DNA of 64,000 nt from an uncultured Bacillota bacterium (GCA_905188085.1 CAJJKN010000003.1:1-64000), one strand, 5' to 3'. Positions 52,532-61,708 are shown, numbered from the stretch's first letter. Notes: generated from the letters alone by a model not told the origin. Translations and numbers: made by a program.

Positions 52532-53464
52532 TCAGCAATATAAAATCTGTCCGATTTTGCGCACCAGCCCGCCTTTAAACAGGCCGTATTTGCACAGCGT
52601 ATACCAGCGCGCAAGTTTGCTTTTTTGCGGCATAGCCGCAAACGCCCGGGCCGCCTGTTTTTCCCGTTCCGGCATTTTATCGCCAAATTGTTTTACAAAC
52701 GCCTCCGCCTGGGCATAGGTTTCCAGCAGCACCTGCTTGCTCTTTTGCCCCTGCGTTGCCCGCTTTGCCACATACCGGGCCGAGCCCGCGTTTTTGCTGC
52801 CCACCTGGTTGTTGCCGTGCTGGCGATAATCCATCGTCTGTTCTTTTTCCAGGCCGATTTTCCCAAAGCAGGCAGCCGTAAGTGCCAGATACCAATCATG
52901 CATAATCGCCTGCTCCGGCAAAGGCAGCACACAGCGAATTAAGGCGCGGTTTGCCATCATCGTGCAGCCCGTCACCACGTTTTGACAAAGCAGCTGGCAA
53001 AAGCCCGTGCGCGTTAAATCCAGCTTTTGATACGCCGCCATAGACGGTGCCATCTCTTTGCCGGCCTGGTCCACCACCCGCAGATCGCTATGCACCAACA
53101 GCGGCGTCTGTGTGCCGAATTGCTGCTCCATCTGCTTCATCTTGGCCCATGTGCGCGCAATCTTATCCGCATGCCATACATCGTCCTGGTCGCAAAACAT
53201 CACATACGGCGCCGTTGCCTGCTCCATCAGCTTTGCAAAATTCTGTTTGGCCCCGCCGCTGGCTCCGCCTTGCACAAGGCAAATGCGCGCGTCCTTTTCC
53301 GCCCATTGCCGCAGCTTGGCGTTTGTACCGTCAAACGAGCCGTCATCACGGATCAACAGCTGCCAATCCGTTTCGCTCTGCGCCAAAATAGAGCGTATCT
53401 GTTCCTCTATATAAGCCTGTCCATTATAACATGCCAACAGGATCTGTATGCTGTGCTGTGCCAT
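52532..53464 (-). CDS. Glycosyltransferase family 2
   Basis: A 310-residue GT-A protein with ILLACYNGQAYIEEQIRSIL, IRDDGSFDGT and MFCDQDDVWH, similar to rhamnosyltransferases of streptococcal-type rhamnan clusters. It lies between another GT2 and rfbA in the same operon. The acceptor is unknown. It starts just one base after the stop of the upstream GT2. Confidence 0.88.
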   Translation of the reverse strand: MAQHSIQILLACYNGQAYIEEQIRSILAQSETDWQLLIRDDGSFDGTNAKLRQWAEKDARICLVQGGASGGAKQNFAKLMEQATAPYVMFCDQDDVWHADKIARTWAKMKQMEQQFGTQTPLLVHSDLRVVDQAGKEMAPSMAAYQKLDLTRTGFCQLLCQNVVTGCTMMANRALIRCVLPLPEQAIMHDWYLALTAACFGKIGLEKEQTMDYRQHGNNQVGSKNAGSARYVAKRATQGQKSKQVLLETYAQAEAFVKQFGDKMPEREKQAARAFAAMPQKSKLARWYTLCKYGLFKGGLVRKIGQILYC

Positions 53465-53465
53465 T

Positions 53466-54320
53466 TCAGTGCCCCTTGTGCGTTCTGTGGGCCAGCATTT
53501 TCTTAAATCCTATGCCGGCATACACCAACCACCGCGTAAACTTTCCATATTGGTCTTGAAAATTTTTCTCGTAAAACAGCTTCATGGAATCATAAAACGC
53601 ATCGGATACCTTGCGGTTATAGGTATGCAGGCCGCTTTGCCCTTTCAAATGCAGCATCTGCGCTTTGGGCTGGTAAACGATTTTATACCCAGCCTGCATA
53701 ATGGCATAGCAAAGGTCCAAATCTTCTGCATACATAAAATATCGTTCGTCAAACCCGCCCACCTGCATAAACACGTGCTTTGGAATCATCATGCACGAGC
53801 CGGAAATGGCATCCACCTCGTGCCGGCTGTGTTCATCCAGATACCGCAGCGCATAGCCGTCGTATTTTTCCGGGTTCCGCTTCATCCGCCGGCTCAGCCC
53901 GGAAAAATAACAAAACGCATTCCACGGCGTGGGAAACCCGCGTTTGCAGCCATGATCCAGCGTTCCGTCCTCCAGATATACCCGCGACCCCACAGCGCCG
54001 ATGCGGCCGTCCTCCCGCAGGGTTTGGTACATCGCTTCAATCGCGCCGTCTTCCAAAAATCCGTCGGAATTTAAAAACAATAAGACCGGCGCCAGCGCCT
54101 GGCGCGCGCCCAGGTTGCACGCATGGCCAAAGCCATGGTTTTCCGCCTCGATCAGCCGATACAAAAGCCCTTGCCCCAGCCGCTCTTCCGGGCGCGTGGA
54201 ATTATCCACCACCAGCACTTCCAGTTCCAAGTTCTGCACGGAAGCACGCGCCCGTTCAATGGCGCGCAGCGTCATCTCTTTGGTATTAAAATTGATGACA
54301 ACGATGGTTACGTCCGCCAA
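53466..54320 (-). CDS. Glycosyltransferase family 2 (rhamnosyltransferase-like), first gene of the operon
   Basis: A 284-residue GT-A protein with VTIVVINFNTKEMTLRAIE, VVDNSTRPEE, NHGFGHACNLGAR and FLNSDGFLE (metal site), then a DAISGSCMMIPK segment common to WbbL-type rhamnosyltransferases. WbbL-type enzymes add the first rhamnose to a lipid-linked GlcNAc; that role is inferred. The TTG start at 54320 gives the family N-terminus, and no ATG lies nearby. A promoter lies 45 bp upstream. Confidence 0.87.
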   Translation of the reverse strand: MADVTIVVINFNTKEMTLRAIERARASVQNLELEVLVVDNSTRPEERLGQGLLYRLIEAENHGFGHACNLGARQALAPVLLFLNSDGFLEDGAIEAMYQTLREDGRIGAVGSRVYLEDGTLDHGCKRGFPTPWNAFCYFSGLSRRMKRNPEKYDGYALRYLDEHSRHEVDAISGSCMMIPKHVFMQVGGFDERYFMYAEDLDLCYAIMQAGYKIVYQPKAQMLHLKGQSGLHTYNRKVSDAFYDSMKLFYEKNFQDQYGKFTRWLVYAGIGFKKMLAHRTHKGH

Positions 54321-54364
54321 GTCCTGTCTTCCTTCCGTAGCAATTTAATCTATTGAATCAGTTT

Positions 54365-54393
54365 ATCATACCCCAAACAGCCCGTGTTTTCAA
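54365..54393 (-). promoter_or_regulatory. Promoter of the rhamnan operon
   Basis: TTGAAA (54393-54388), 17-bp spacer, TATGAT (54370-54365). Confidence 0.8.
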
Positions 54394-54522
54394 TGTTTTG
54401 TCCGCAATTCCGCCGCCAAACACGCTGTTTTGTTCCTTTCCCGCACATTTTTACCCGCCCGATTCTTTTCCGCGCCTTTTCCCTTTATTTTGTTTTCTTC
54501 TTTTTCCCTCTTTATTCTTTTT

Positions 54523-54561
54523 GAAAATATCTTTATGCGACGTGTCGCTTTACATATTTTC
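54523..54561. repeat. 39-bp nested inverted repeat
   Basis: Outer arms GAAAATAT/ATATTTTC and inner arms GCGAC/GTCGC form one long hairpin. There is no strong T-run. It lies between the frameshifted GNAT gene and the rhamnan operon. Confidence 0.55.
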
Positions 54562-54573
54562 AAATGCTCCCGT

Positions 54574-55052
54574 TTATTCCGCAAGCCGGCAAAGCGTATC
54601 CCCTGCCACCCGATACATCGTCCAATCTTTCATCGGCTCTGCCCCCAGCGACAGATAAAATGCAATGCTCGGTTCATTCCAGTCCAAATACTGCCATTCC
54701 AGCCGTCCGCAGCCGCGCTGCCTTGCCATTGAGGCAAGCTTTTTCAAAATCGCTTTGCCGTATCCTTTGCCCCTGGCTTCCGGCCTTACATACAAATCCT
54801 CCAAATAGAGCCCAGCCCGCCCCAAAAACGTGGAAAAGTTATGAAAAAGCAGTGCAAACCCCACTTCCTTTTCCCCTTCCATTGCAAAGATCACTTCCGC
54901 TTTCTGCCGGTCAAACAGCCGGGCTTCCGGCGTCTGTTATCCGCCACAACCTGATCCGACATTTTTTCATACGCCGCCGGCTCTTTGATAAACTGCAAAA
55001 TCAAAGGAACATCCTTTCGTTCTGCGTTTCTAAAGCTCAATGCATCGTTCAT
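54574..55052 (-). pseudogene. GNAT family N-acetyltransferase, frameshifted
   Basis: The gene starts at an ATG (55052) with GGAGGAACCG upstream and reads MNDALSFRNAERKDVPLILQ...KMSDQVVAD, typical of a diamine-type GNAT N-terminus. It then runs out of frame into a TGA at 54891. Shifting one base near 54931-54940 restores ...LFDRQKAEVIFAMEGEKEVGFALLFHNFSTFLGRAGLYLEDLYVRPEARGKGYGKAILKKL to the stop at 54574. The total would be about 159 residues, the usual length. It is either a recent pseudogene or a one-base assembly error. Confidence 0.85.
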
Positions 55053-55112
55053 TTTCGGTTCCTCCGTCTGTTTTTATCTTCCCAAAACATCAATCGTTTT
55101 TCCCCAGTATAA

Positions 55113-55144
55113 CAAAAAGCCCGAACAAATTGCGTTCGGGCCTT
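55113..55144 (-). terminator. Terminator of the xylulokinase-isomerase-cupin operon
   Basis: GCCCGAAC, 7-nt loop, GTTCGGGC, then TTTTTG on the minus strand. Confidence 0.85.
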
Positions 55145-55184
55145 TGTATCCTTGTTATGGCTCGGCTGTTTTAAGCCGGTATCC

Positions 55185-56396
55185 TCAGTCTTCCCACAGG
55201 GGGGATTTGGCCGGGATTTCTTTGTTGTTCGGCGCAAAATGCTTCAGCATTACCAACGGTTCCACCTTGCTGTGGTTGGTAATCACAACGCCTTCCTTGG
55301 CCGCTTTTTCCGAAACGAAGAATTCGTCGGCGCTCATCTGTCCGTAGCGCAGCATGATGGCCGCTTCGCAGTCGTGCGGGCCGAAGGTGCCGTGGCCCTG
55401 TACGGTAACGCAGCCATAGGCCGCCGCGTCTTTAATGGTCACGGTCTGGCCGGGCAGCACGGTCAATTCCTTCGCGCCTACCCACGGGTTGGCATATACG
55501 ACCCATTTTTCCACAGCCCCTTCCGGTGCTTCGGTTTCGACCGGCGGACGGAAATACTTTTTGCGGTAATGCGGGTCTACATTGGCATCCCAATCCATCA
55601 GGCTCATGATATAGTCCAGATCGTCTTTTTTGTCTTCCGGGCAGTTTTCATTCAGCGATTCAATCGCGTTTACTTCGTCGCTGGTCACGTTTTCGTATAC
55701 GCTGTTTACATCGCTGTTCCATTGCGGTTCATATGTCAATACAGAGCCCGGGGCATGCACCACACCGGCCGGAGTATACCAGCCTGTGCCCAATTCAATG
55801 CGATACGCACGGGACAGTTCGGTAATGCGGTTGTCTCTGTCTTCAAAGCATTCCAGGCACGCGCGCACTTCTTCTTTTTTCACGTCCGGGTCAAAGCCAA
55901 AATAGGTCACCGGGAATTCGCCCAGGTGGTTGTTCAGCTGCGGCGGGAAATAATACGCTTCGGGCTTGCCCAAACGGCCCACCCTGGCAGCCGCTTCGTT
56001 GTCCAGGTGCAAATGATGGAACAGCGGCACATTGTTATCAAAAAACTTGCTGTACATCGGCCATCCGCCATAGGTATCCATCAATTCCTGGCCGATGATC
56101 TCTGCGCCCATTTCCCGGATCGCGTCGCGCAGCGCCACTTTTTCAGAGCCGTCCTGGTTTAACGCAATATAGCTCAGCCCTTCGTCCGCCGCCGCGTAGG
56201 GGCCGTTGTTTGCCACAATCGTGGAGCTAAACCAGCGTTCTTTCATCGCGCCGCGTTTCATGCCCAGTGCAAAATAATCATCCGGATGCAAACGCAGGCG
56301 ATGGCCGGGCTTGGAAAAGCAGCGCGGCACAAAGTTCGGCATCATGCGAAAGATGCCCTGTCCCTGTTCAAAAGCATCCCGTACAGTTTGACTCAT
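55185..56396 (-). CDS. Cupin-fold protein, phosphomannose-isomerase-like
   Basis: A 403-residue protein with features of type I mannose-6-phosphate isomerase-like cupins: LFHHLHLDNEAA (HxH metal ligands), LGKPEAYYFPPQLN and the second-cupin-like motif LGTGWYTPAGVVHAPGSVLTYEP with a conserved His. It ends a three-gene operon after xylulokinase and a FucI-like isomerase, so it probably isomerises a free or phosphorylated sugar. The sugar is not identifiable from sequence. The start ATG is about 35 bp after the isomerase stop. Confidence 0.7.
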   Translation of the reverse strand: MSQTVRDAFEQGQGIFRMMPNFVPRCFSKPGHRLRLHPDDYFALGMKRGAMKERWFSSTIVANNGPYAAADEGLSYIALNQDGSEKVALRDAIREMGAEIIGQELMDTYGGWPMYSKFFDNNVPLFHHLHLDNEAAARVGRLGKPEAYYFPPQLNNHLGEFPVTYFGFDPDVKKEEVRACLECFEDRDNRITELSRAYRIELGTGWYTPAGVVHAPGSVLTYEPQWNSDVNSVYENVTSDEVNAIESLNENCPEDKKDDLDYIMSLMDWDANVDPHYRKKYFRPPVETEAPEGAVEKWVVYANPWVGAKELTVLPGQTVTIKDAAAYGCVTVQGHGTFGPHDCEAAIMLRYGQMSADEFFVSEKAAKEGVVITNHSKVEPLVMLKHFAPNNKEIPAKSPLWED

Positions 56397-56431
56397 GGTA
56401 AAATTCTCCCTTCGTTGTCTGTTTGTATTTT

Positions 56432-57916
56432 TTATAGAGAAAACGGATTTTCCCCTTCGTATAACATGCCTTTGGGCTGGTTAAATTTGGCGTCTACCCC
56501 CAGCAATTTTAACACGGAGAACAGGTTTTTGCCCGCCTTGTCAAACGCCACCACCGTATGATGCGGGAATCTGCCTTCCACCAGCACATGGCGGTAAAAC
56601 CGGCGCATTTCCGGAATGGCAATTACGCCGATGCCGCCAAACGAGCACGGGTCTACCGGCAGCACCTCACCCTCGGCCACATAGCCTTTCAATTGGCAGC
56701 GCGCATCGCCCTGCAAGCGGAACACCGTCACTTTGGACGGTGTCAGCGCCCCTTCCAGCGTGCCGCGGGTAATCACGGGTTCACCGCCGTTTTCCAGGTT
56801 TCGGTTCATAATCAACTGATATTTCATCTCGCCGCTTACCAGGCGCTCTTTGCAGGTGTTTCCGCAATGGAAGCCCATAAACACATCGTCGCCTTTATAC
56901 GAGGTCTGCTTTTCAATGCTCTTTTGATACATCTCCGCCGGCACGGTGTTGTTGATATCCAGCAGCGTTACGGATTGCCCCGTCACACATTCCGCAATAA
57001 ATTCGGACAGAGCGCCGTAAATATCCACTTCGCAGGAAACCGGAATGCCGCGGCCGGTCAATCTGGCGTTCACATAGCACGGCACACAGCCAAAGGCCTC
57101 TTGGAACGCCGGCCAACATTTACCCGCCACCGCCACATATTCGCTGATGCCGCGGTTGTTTTCAATCCAATCCAACAACGTCAATTCATACTGGGCCAGC
57201 TTGGGCAAAATCTCCGGCATCTTGTTGCCTTCGCCCAATTCATCTTCCATGTCCTTTACCACGTCGGCAATGCGCGGGTCGTTTTCATGCGCCTTAAAGC
57301 TCATAAACAGATCCAATTCGCTGTTTTCCTGAATTTCCACGCCCAAATCAAACAGCGGCGCAATCGGCGCGTTGCAGGCCAAAAAGTCCGTCGGCCGCGG
57401 GCCGAAGGTGATGATCTTCAGGTTTTTCAGCCCCACCATGGCACACGCCACCGGCAAAAATTCGTCGCGAATCACTTTGGCCAGTTCGTCCGGCGTGCCC
57501 ACCGGCTCTTCCGGAATAAACGCTTTCACGCCGCGCAGGCCCAAATTATAGCTGGCGTTGAGAAGCCCGCAGTAGGCGTCGCCGCGCTTGTTGGCCAGCA
57601 CCGCAATGTCCTCTTCCGCCGCCGCTGCAAACATCACAGGGCCGTCAAAGCGCTGGGCCACGATGGTTTCCGGGCCTTCCGGGCCAAAGTTGCCCAGGTA
57701 CATCATCAACGCATTACATTGGTTTTCTTTCAATTCCGCCAAGGCTTGTTTGGCATCCAGTTCGTTTTCCACCGTGGTTTGAATTTCCACCGCCTGTACG
57801 CCTGCGGCTTCCAACTGCTCCATCAGGGCCGCTCTGCGCGATTGAGACAACTCAATCGGAAAACAGTCCCGACTTACCGCCACAATTCCCAATTTCACTT
57901 TAGGCAGATTAATCAT
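56432..57916 (-). CDS. L-fucose/L-arabinose isomerase family protein
   Basis: A 494-residue protein of the FucI/AraA fold. N-terminal Rossmann-like part: KLGIVAVSRDCFPIELSQ, NALMMYLGNFGPEGPET. Middle: ITFGPRPTDFLACNAPIAPLFDLGVEIQENSELDLF; C-terminal metal region: FMGFHCGNTC and PVDPCSFGGIGVIAIPEMRRFYRHVLVEGRFPHH. It is distinct from classical FucI (about 590 aa) and AraA (about 500 aa). Together with xylulokinase it suggests aldose-to-ketose conversion followed by phosphorylation, but the sugar (fucose, arabinose, or a rarer pentose) is open. Confidence 0.8.
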   Translation of the reverse strand: MINLPKVKLGIVAVSRDCFPIELSQSRRAALMEQLEAAGVQAVEIQTTVENELDAKQALAELKENQCNALMMYLGNFGPEGPETIVAQRFDGPVMFAAAAEEDIAVLANKRGDAYCGLLNASYNLGLRGVKAFIPEEPVGTPDELAKVIRDEFLPVACAMVGLKNLKIITFGPRPTDFLACNAPIAPLFDLGVEIQENSELDLFMSFKAHENDPRIADVVKDMEDELGEGNKMPEILPKLAQYELTLLDWIENNRGISEYVAVAGKCWPAFQEAFGCVPCYVNARLTGRGIPVSCEVDIYGALSEFIAECVTGQSVTLLDINNTVPAEMYQKSIEKQTSYKGDDVFMGFHCGNTCKERLVSGEMKYQLIMNRNLENGGEPVITRGTLEGALTPSKVTVFRLQGDARCQLKGYVAEGEVLPVDPCSFGGIGVIAIPEMRRFYRHVLVEGRFPHHTVVAFDKAGKNLFSVLKLLGVDAKFNQPKGMLYEGENPFSL

Positions 57917-57947
57917 TTGAATTTTCCTCCTCGTAATTAGTTGTTTA

Positions 57948-59456
57948 TTATTCCAGTGCCTGCAAAGCCTGGTAAAGCTTGCAATACCGCTGATACGGCG
58001 CTTGATATTTTTCCGCGTCTTTAGACGGTTTTGTTACATCCTGCACCTGCAAAAGTTTCATCGCGCTTGTCAGGTTTTCCCACAGCCCGCAGCCTGCGCC
58101 GGCCACCAGCGCCGCGCCGAACGCACCGCCCTCTGCCGCGCCGTAGGTCTGCAAAACCGGCAGACCGAACACATCCGCAATGATCTGCCGCCACAGCCTG
58201 CTTTTGCTGCCGCCGCCGGAAACCACAATTTCGCTCTGCGGCTTAAAACCGGGCATCTGTTCCATCAGTTCTGCCACTTGTTTGAGTGAAAACGCCACGC
58301 CCTCCAGCACGGCGCGCGCAAAATCGCCGTCGGTGTGCAGCGCCGTAATGCCCACAAACGCACCCCGGGCATCCGGATCGTTTACCGGGCAACGCTCTCC
58401 GGATAAATACGGCAAAAACAGCAGCCCATGCGCCCCCGGGCCTGCTACCTCGGCCGCCTGATCCCACAGTGCAAAGGGTGTTGTGCCCCGGCATTGCGCC
58501 TGGCGCTGCTTGTCCTGTCCAAAGGTGTTTTGAAACCAGGCCAAACTCCCCGCCGCACTAAGCGTGATGCCCGCCGCATGCCACATACCGGGTGCGGTGT
58601 TACAAAACACCTGCAATTTTCCTTCCGGGTTCTCCATAAACGCCGGCAGCCCCGTGGCCACTACGCCGCTGGTGCCCAGCACCAGGCCCAGCCGGCCCGG
58701 CTCTGTTAAGCCCATGGCCGTGGTGGAAATCACAGCGTCTCCGCCGCCGCCTGTCACCGGCACGCCCTCCGGCAGCCCCGTCTGTTCGGCCGCCTGTTTT
58801 GTCACATAACCCCTGATTTCGGTGGATTCAATGCACCGCCCGAACAAATCTGCCGACAGACCCAGCTTTGCCAAAAGGCCCTCGTGAAATTTTCTGTTTT
58901 TTACATCAAACAGGCCCGTGCCCGAAGCATCGGATACCTCCGTTACCTGTTCGCCTGTCAGTTGATAGCCGATATAGTCTTTCGGGTTCAAAATTTTTAC
59001 CGTCTTTGCAAAGTTCTCCGGCTCGTTTTCGCGCATCCAGAGAATCTTACCCCCGGTAAACCCGGTCAACATCCTGTTATTTGTCATGCTCAGCAGGCCG
59101 TTTAGCCCACCGGCCGTCTGTGTAATTTCATCGCATTGCGCCCCGGTTCGCTGGTCGTTCCACAACAGCGCCCGGCGTACCACCCGGCCATCCCGGTCCA
59201 GCGCCACCATGCCATGCATCTGTCCGGACAGGCCAATGCCGATAATCTCTGCATTCTCCAGTTGGCTTGTCACCTTTTGAAGCGTTTCCGCCGCCGCCTG
59301 CCACCAATCCTCCGGCGCCTGCTCGTTCCAGCCCGCCTGCGGTGTATACAGCGGATAGCTGGCCAATGCGCTCGCCAGAATCTTGCCCTCCTGGTCCACC
59401 GCGATGGTCTTTGTGCCGGATGTGCCGACGTCAATCCCAATCACACATTGTTTCAT
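57948..59456 (-). CDS. xylB: Xylulokinase (FGGY family carbohydrate kinase)
   Basis: Phosphorylates D-xylulose or a similar ketose with ATP. The 502-residue protein has the phosphate-binding start IGIDVGTSGTKT, the xylulokinase motif IGLSGQMHGMVALD, LWNDQRTGAQC and GLLFLPYLSGERCP, and the C-terminal GGGSKSRLWRQIIADVFG. The ATG at 59456 follows GAGGTGAAGGA. It is the first gene of the operon with the isomerase (31-bp gap) and cupin protein. Confidence 0.9.
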   Translation of the reverse strand: MKQCVIGIDVGTSGTKTIAVDQEGKILASALASYPLYTPQAGWNEQAPEDWWQAAAETLQKVTSQLENAEIIGIGLSGQMHGMVALDRDGRVVRRALLWNDQRTGAQCDEITQTAGGLNGLLSMTNNRMLTGFTGGKILWMRENEPENFAKTVKILNPKDYIGYQLTGEQVTEVSDASGTGLFDVKNRKFHEGLLAKLGLSADLFGRCIESTEIRGYVTKQAAEQTGLPEGVPVTGGGGDAVISTTAMGLTEPGRLGLVLGTSGVVATGLPAFMENPEGKLQVFCNTAPGMWHAAGITLSAAGSLAWFQNTFGQDKQRQAQCRGTTPFALWDQAAEVAGPGAHGLLFLPYLSGERCPVNDPDARGAFVGITALHTDGDFARAVLEGVAFSLKQVAELMEQMPGFKPQSEIVVSGGGSKSRLWRQIIADVFGLPVLQTYGAAEGGAFGAALVAGAGCGLWENLTSAMKLLQVQDVTKPSKDAEKYQAPYQRYCKLYQALQALE

Positions 59457-59757
59457 TCCTTCACCTCGTTTGCCCCCGCTTTTCAAAAGAAACGGAGCGT
59501 TTGTTTTTCCTTCTGTTTTGTTTTTAAACAATCCCTCGCGTCCTCTTTTTCTTACGCGTTTATTGTTTTATTTATTCTATCATATTCCCCCGCGTTTTCG
59601 TGTATTGATTTCGTCCGAAACGCCTTGTAAAATCAGCCCGCTTCCTCTCAAATTTCCTTTGCTATCCAATCTTCTGCTTTAGTCAATATTGCTTTTCTTC
59701 CATTCACTTTCCTATCATTTTTTCTGTTGTTTATCCTCGGACGTGCGCTTTTTCCAT
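59457..59757. other. Intergenic region of about 300 bp upstream of xylB
   Basis: T-rich on the plus strand. A -10-like TATGATAGAAT lies on the minus strand near 59575-59585 without a clear -35. No gene or RNA recognised. Confidence 0.5.
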
Positions 59758-59786
59758 AAAAAAAAGGAAGCCCTAAGGCCTCCTTT
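59758..59786 (-). terminator. Terminator of the c-di-AMP receptor gene
   Basis: On the minus strand AAGGAGGCC...GGGCTTCCTT, followed by a long T-run. Confidence 0.85.
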
Positions 59787-59797
59787 TTTCTACGGAT

Positions 59798-60133
59798 TTA
59801 TACCCGTTTAAATTGCTCCACATCCAAAATGAATACCGTGGCACCGCCCACCGAAACCTCTACCGGATAGGGAATGTAAAAGCCCGTTGTGTCCACCGAA
59901 GGCGCCACAGCCGATACCGTCTGTTTGCGTGCCTTGCAAACCTTTTCAATGATATCCAACACCTCTTGCAGTTTGCCTTCCTCCACGCCGATCATCACGG
60001 TCGTATTGCCCGTGCGCAAAAAGCCGCCGCTTGTGGCCAATCTCGTAGAGCGAAACCCTTCTTTTACCAGCGCATTGTTCAATTTCTGGTTATCCTCATT
60101 TTGTATAATGGCGATGACTAATTTCATATTCAT
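59798..60133 (-). CDS. darA: Cyclic-di-AMP receptor, DarA/PstA (PII-like) family
   Basis: A 111-residue PII-like trimeric protein that binds c-di-AMP. The family pattern is complete: MKLVIAIIQNEDNQKLNNALVKE, TRLATSGGFLRTGNTTVMIGVEE and GGATVFILDVEQFKRV. The ATG at 60133 (MNMKLV) has AGGTGG 8 bp upstream. Its output partner is unknown in most species. It lies divergent from a cell-wall peptidase gene, which fits the known link between c-di-AMP and wall or osmotic control; that link is inferred here. Confidence 0.93.
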   Translation of the reverse strand: MNMKLVIAIIQNEDNQKLNNALVKEGFRSTRLATSGGFLRTGNTTVMIGVEEGKLQEVLDIIEKVCKARKQTVSAVAPSVDTTGFYIPYPVEVSVGGATVFILDVEQFKRV

Positions 60134-60272
60134 TTTGCAGCCCACCTTTCAAAATTTCACGTTTTTTTGTACCTATATTATATCCCTTTCGCCGCAAAAA
60201 AGAAAATGATTTCCCCGTATTTTTGCTCGTTTCCGTTCTTTTTTCACACTTGTCAATCCCCCGCCACATATT

Positions 60273-60348
60273 TCACAAATTTCTATTTTTCTCTTGCTAA
60301 AATCACAATTTTCTCTTGTTTTCTTCACAAATTCTTAATATTTTCTTG
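60273..60348 (+). repeat. Three degenerate direct repeats upstream of the M23 peptidase gene
   Basis: Copies begin TCACAAATT or TCACAATTT and end TTTTCTCTTG or TTTTCTTG at 60273-60296, 60303-60318 and 60325-60348, in a very AT-rich region just before the gene. Confidence 0.5.
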
Positions 60349-60394
60349 ATTTTTTATTCAAATAATGTCAAAATAGTAACATGAGGTGTTATGG

Positions 60395-61606
60395 ATGATA
60401 GAAACAAAGGAAAAACAAGGGGCCATCCTTTCCAGGGTAGAGGCCCGTTCCGCCAAAAAAGCACATGGGCATCACGTTCTTTCTCTGCTTGCCTGCGGTA
60501 TCGCAGGGTGCTTTGTGATGGTTGCCGGCGTTTTGTTTATGCTGCGCCCCGGTGCCAACGCCGCCTTGGAAGACGGCGCAGCTGTGGGGTCGCTTGAAAT
60601 CATCGACTCCGACGCCGCCGAAGCGGAAAAAGCCACGGAGCCGACAGACGGGGAATCCGTCGGTGTGGAAGCCGTGTCCGTTGCCACAGGGCAGGTAACG
60701 CTGGCCGTCAACGGAAAGCCCATTGTCTCCCTGCCCAGCAAGCAGGATGCACAGTCTCTTTTAAACGCGCTGTTGGCCGCCGGCACGGTGGAAAACGGCA
60801 AAGCGCAGTTTGTAGATCAAGTAGAAATTATCACTTACGACAACACCACCTCCGTTTTGGGGCTGGATGAAGCGAAAGTTTTGGTAGAGTCGCAATCCCC
60901 GTTAAAGGTAAAATGCACCGTTACCAAAACAGAGGACATTCCGGTGGCGTTTCAAACCGTAAAACAAAACAGCAGCGCTTTGTATGTGGGTTCCACCAAA
61001 ACAAGCACGCAGGGCGAAAACGGCGTAAATCGCAAAACCACCGTCATCACCTATCTGGACGGAAAAGAAGTTTCCCGCCAGGAAGGCAAAACGGAGGTTG
61101 TGAAAAAGCCCGTCAATCAGGTTGTGCTGGTCGGCACAAAGAAAAAGGTTACCAATACCGCTACCAAAGACAATAATAAAAATAATAATAAGAACAACAA
61201 TAACAAAACGGACAACAAAACAAACACGGTCCAGGGCACGCCTTCTTTTGCATGGCCCACCAGCGGCCGGATCAGCTCCCGCTATGGCCAGCGCGACGGC
61301 AGGCTCCATGCCGGAATAGACATCAGCAAACCCGTCGGCAGCACGGTGAAAGCCTCCGCAGGCGGCACCGTCACCCGCGCAGGCAACGCCGGCACCTATG
61401 GCATCTTGGTGGAAATCAAGCACGGCAACGGCTGGGTTACCCGCTATGCGCACAACAGCAAAGTGCTTGTCAGGGCTGGTGATAAGGTCACCAAAGGACA
61501 GGCCATCGCCCTGTCCGGCAACACGGGGCGCAGCACCGGCCCGCATGTGCATTTTGAAATCCGCTATAACGGCAGCGCCAAAAACCCGTTGTCCTATCTG
61601 CCGTAA
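60395..61606 (+). CDS. Membrane-anchored M23 family peptidoglycan endopeptidase with G5 domain
   Basis: A 403-residue cell-wall hydrolase. An N-terminal TM segment (residues about 28-52) anchors it. A DUF348-like stretch (VTLAVNGKPIVSLPSKQDAQ) and a G5-type domain (TEDIPVAFQTVKQNSSALYVG...TYLDGKEVSRQ) follow. Then comes an Asn/Lys-rich linker (NNNKNNNKNNNNKTDNK) and a LytM/M23 domain with zinc ligands in HAGIDISKPVG and HVHFEIRYNG. It should cleave peptide cross-links outside the membrane. The ATG at 60395 has GAGGTG 6 bp upstream. Confidence 0.9.
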   Translation: MIETKEKQGAILSRVEARSAKKAHGHHVLSLLACGIAGCFVMVAGVLFMLRPGANAALEDGAAVGSLEIIDSDAAEAEKATEPTDGESVGVEAVSVATGQVTLAVNGKPIVSLPSKQDAQSLLNALLAAGTVENGKAQFVDQVEIITYDNTTSVLGLDEAKVLVESQSPLKVKCTVTKTEDIPVAFQTVKQNSSALYVGSTKTSTQGENGVNRKTTVITYLDGKEVSRQEGKTEVVKKPVNQVVLVGTKKKVTNTATKDNNKNNNKNNNNKTDNKTNTVQGTPSFAWPTSGRISSRYGQRDGRLHAGIDISKPVGSTVKASAGGTVTRAGNAGTYGILVEIKHGNGWVTRYAHNSKVLVRAGDKVTKGQAIALSGNTGRSTGPHVHFEIRYNGSAKNPLSYLP

Positions 61607-61614
61607 TTCTTATG

Positions 61615-61642
61615 AAAAAAGCAGCCGCACAGGCTGTTTTTT
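61615..61642 (+). terminator. Terminator of the M23 peptidase gene
   Basis: AAAAAGCAGCC...GGCTGTTTTTT. Confidence 0.8.
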
Positions 61643-61708
61643 CTTGCCCTTTTTCTCCTTCCCGCAGTATGATATTGATACACTTTCATCGGAAACGAGG
61701 CGCCTAAT

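Noticed and set aside
56558..57940. 460-codon plus-strand open frame
   Set aside because: Antisense to the FucI-like isomerase; a composition-driven shadow.
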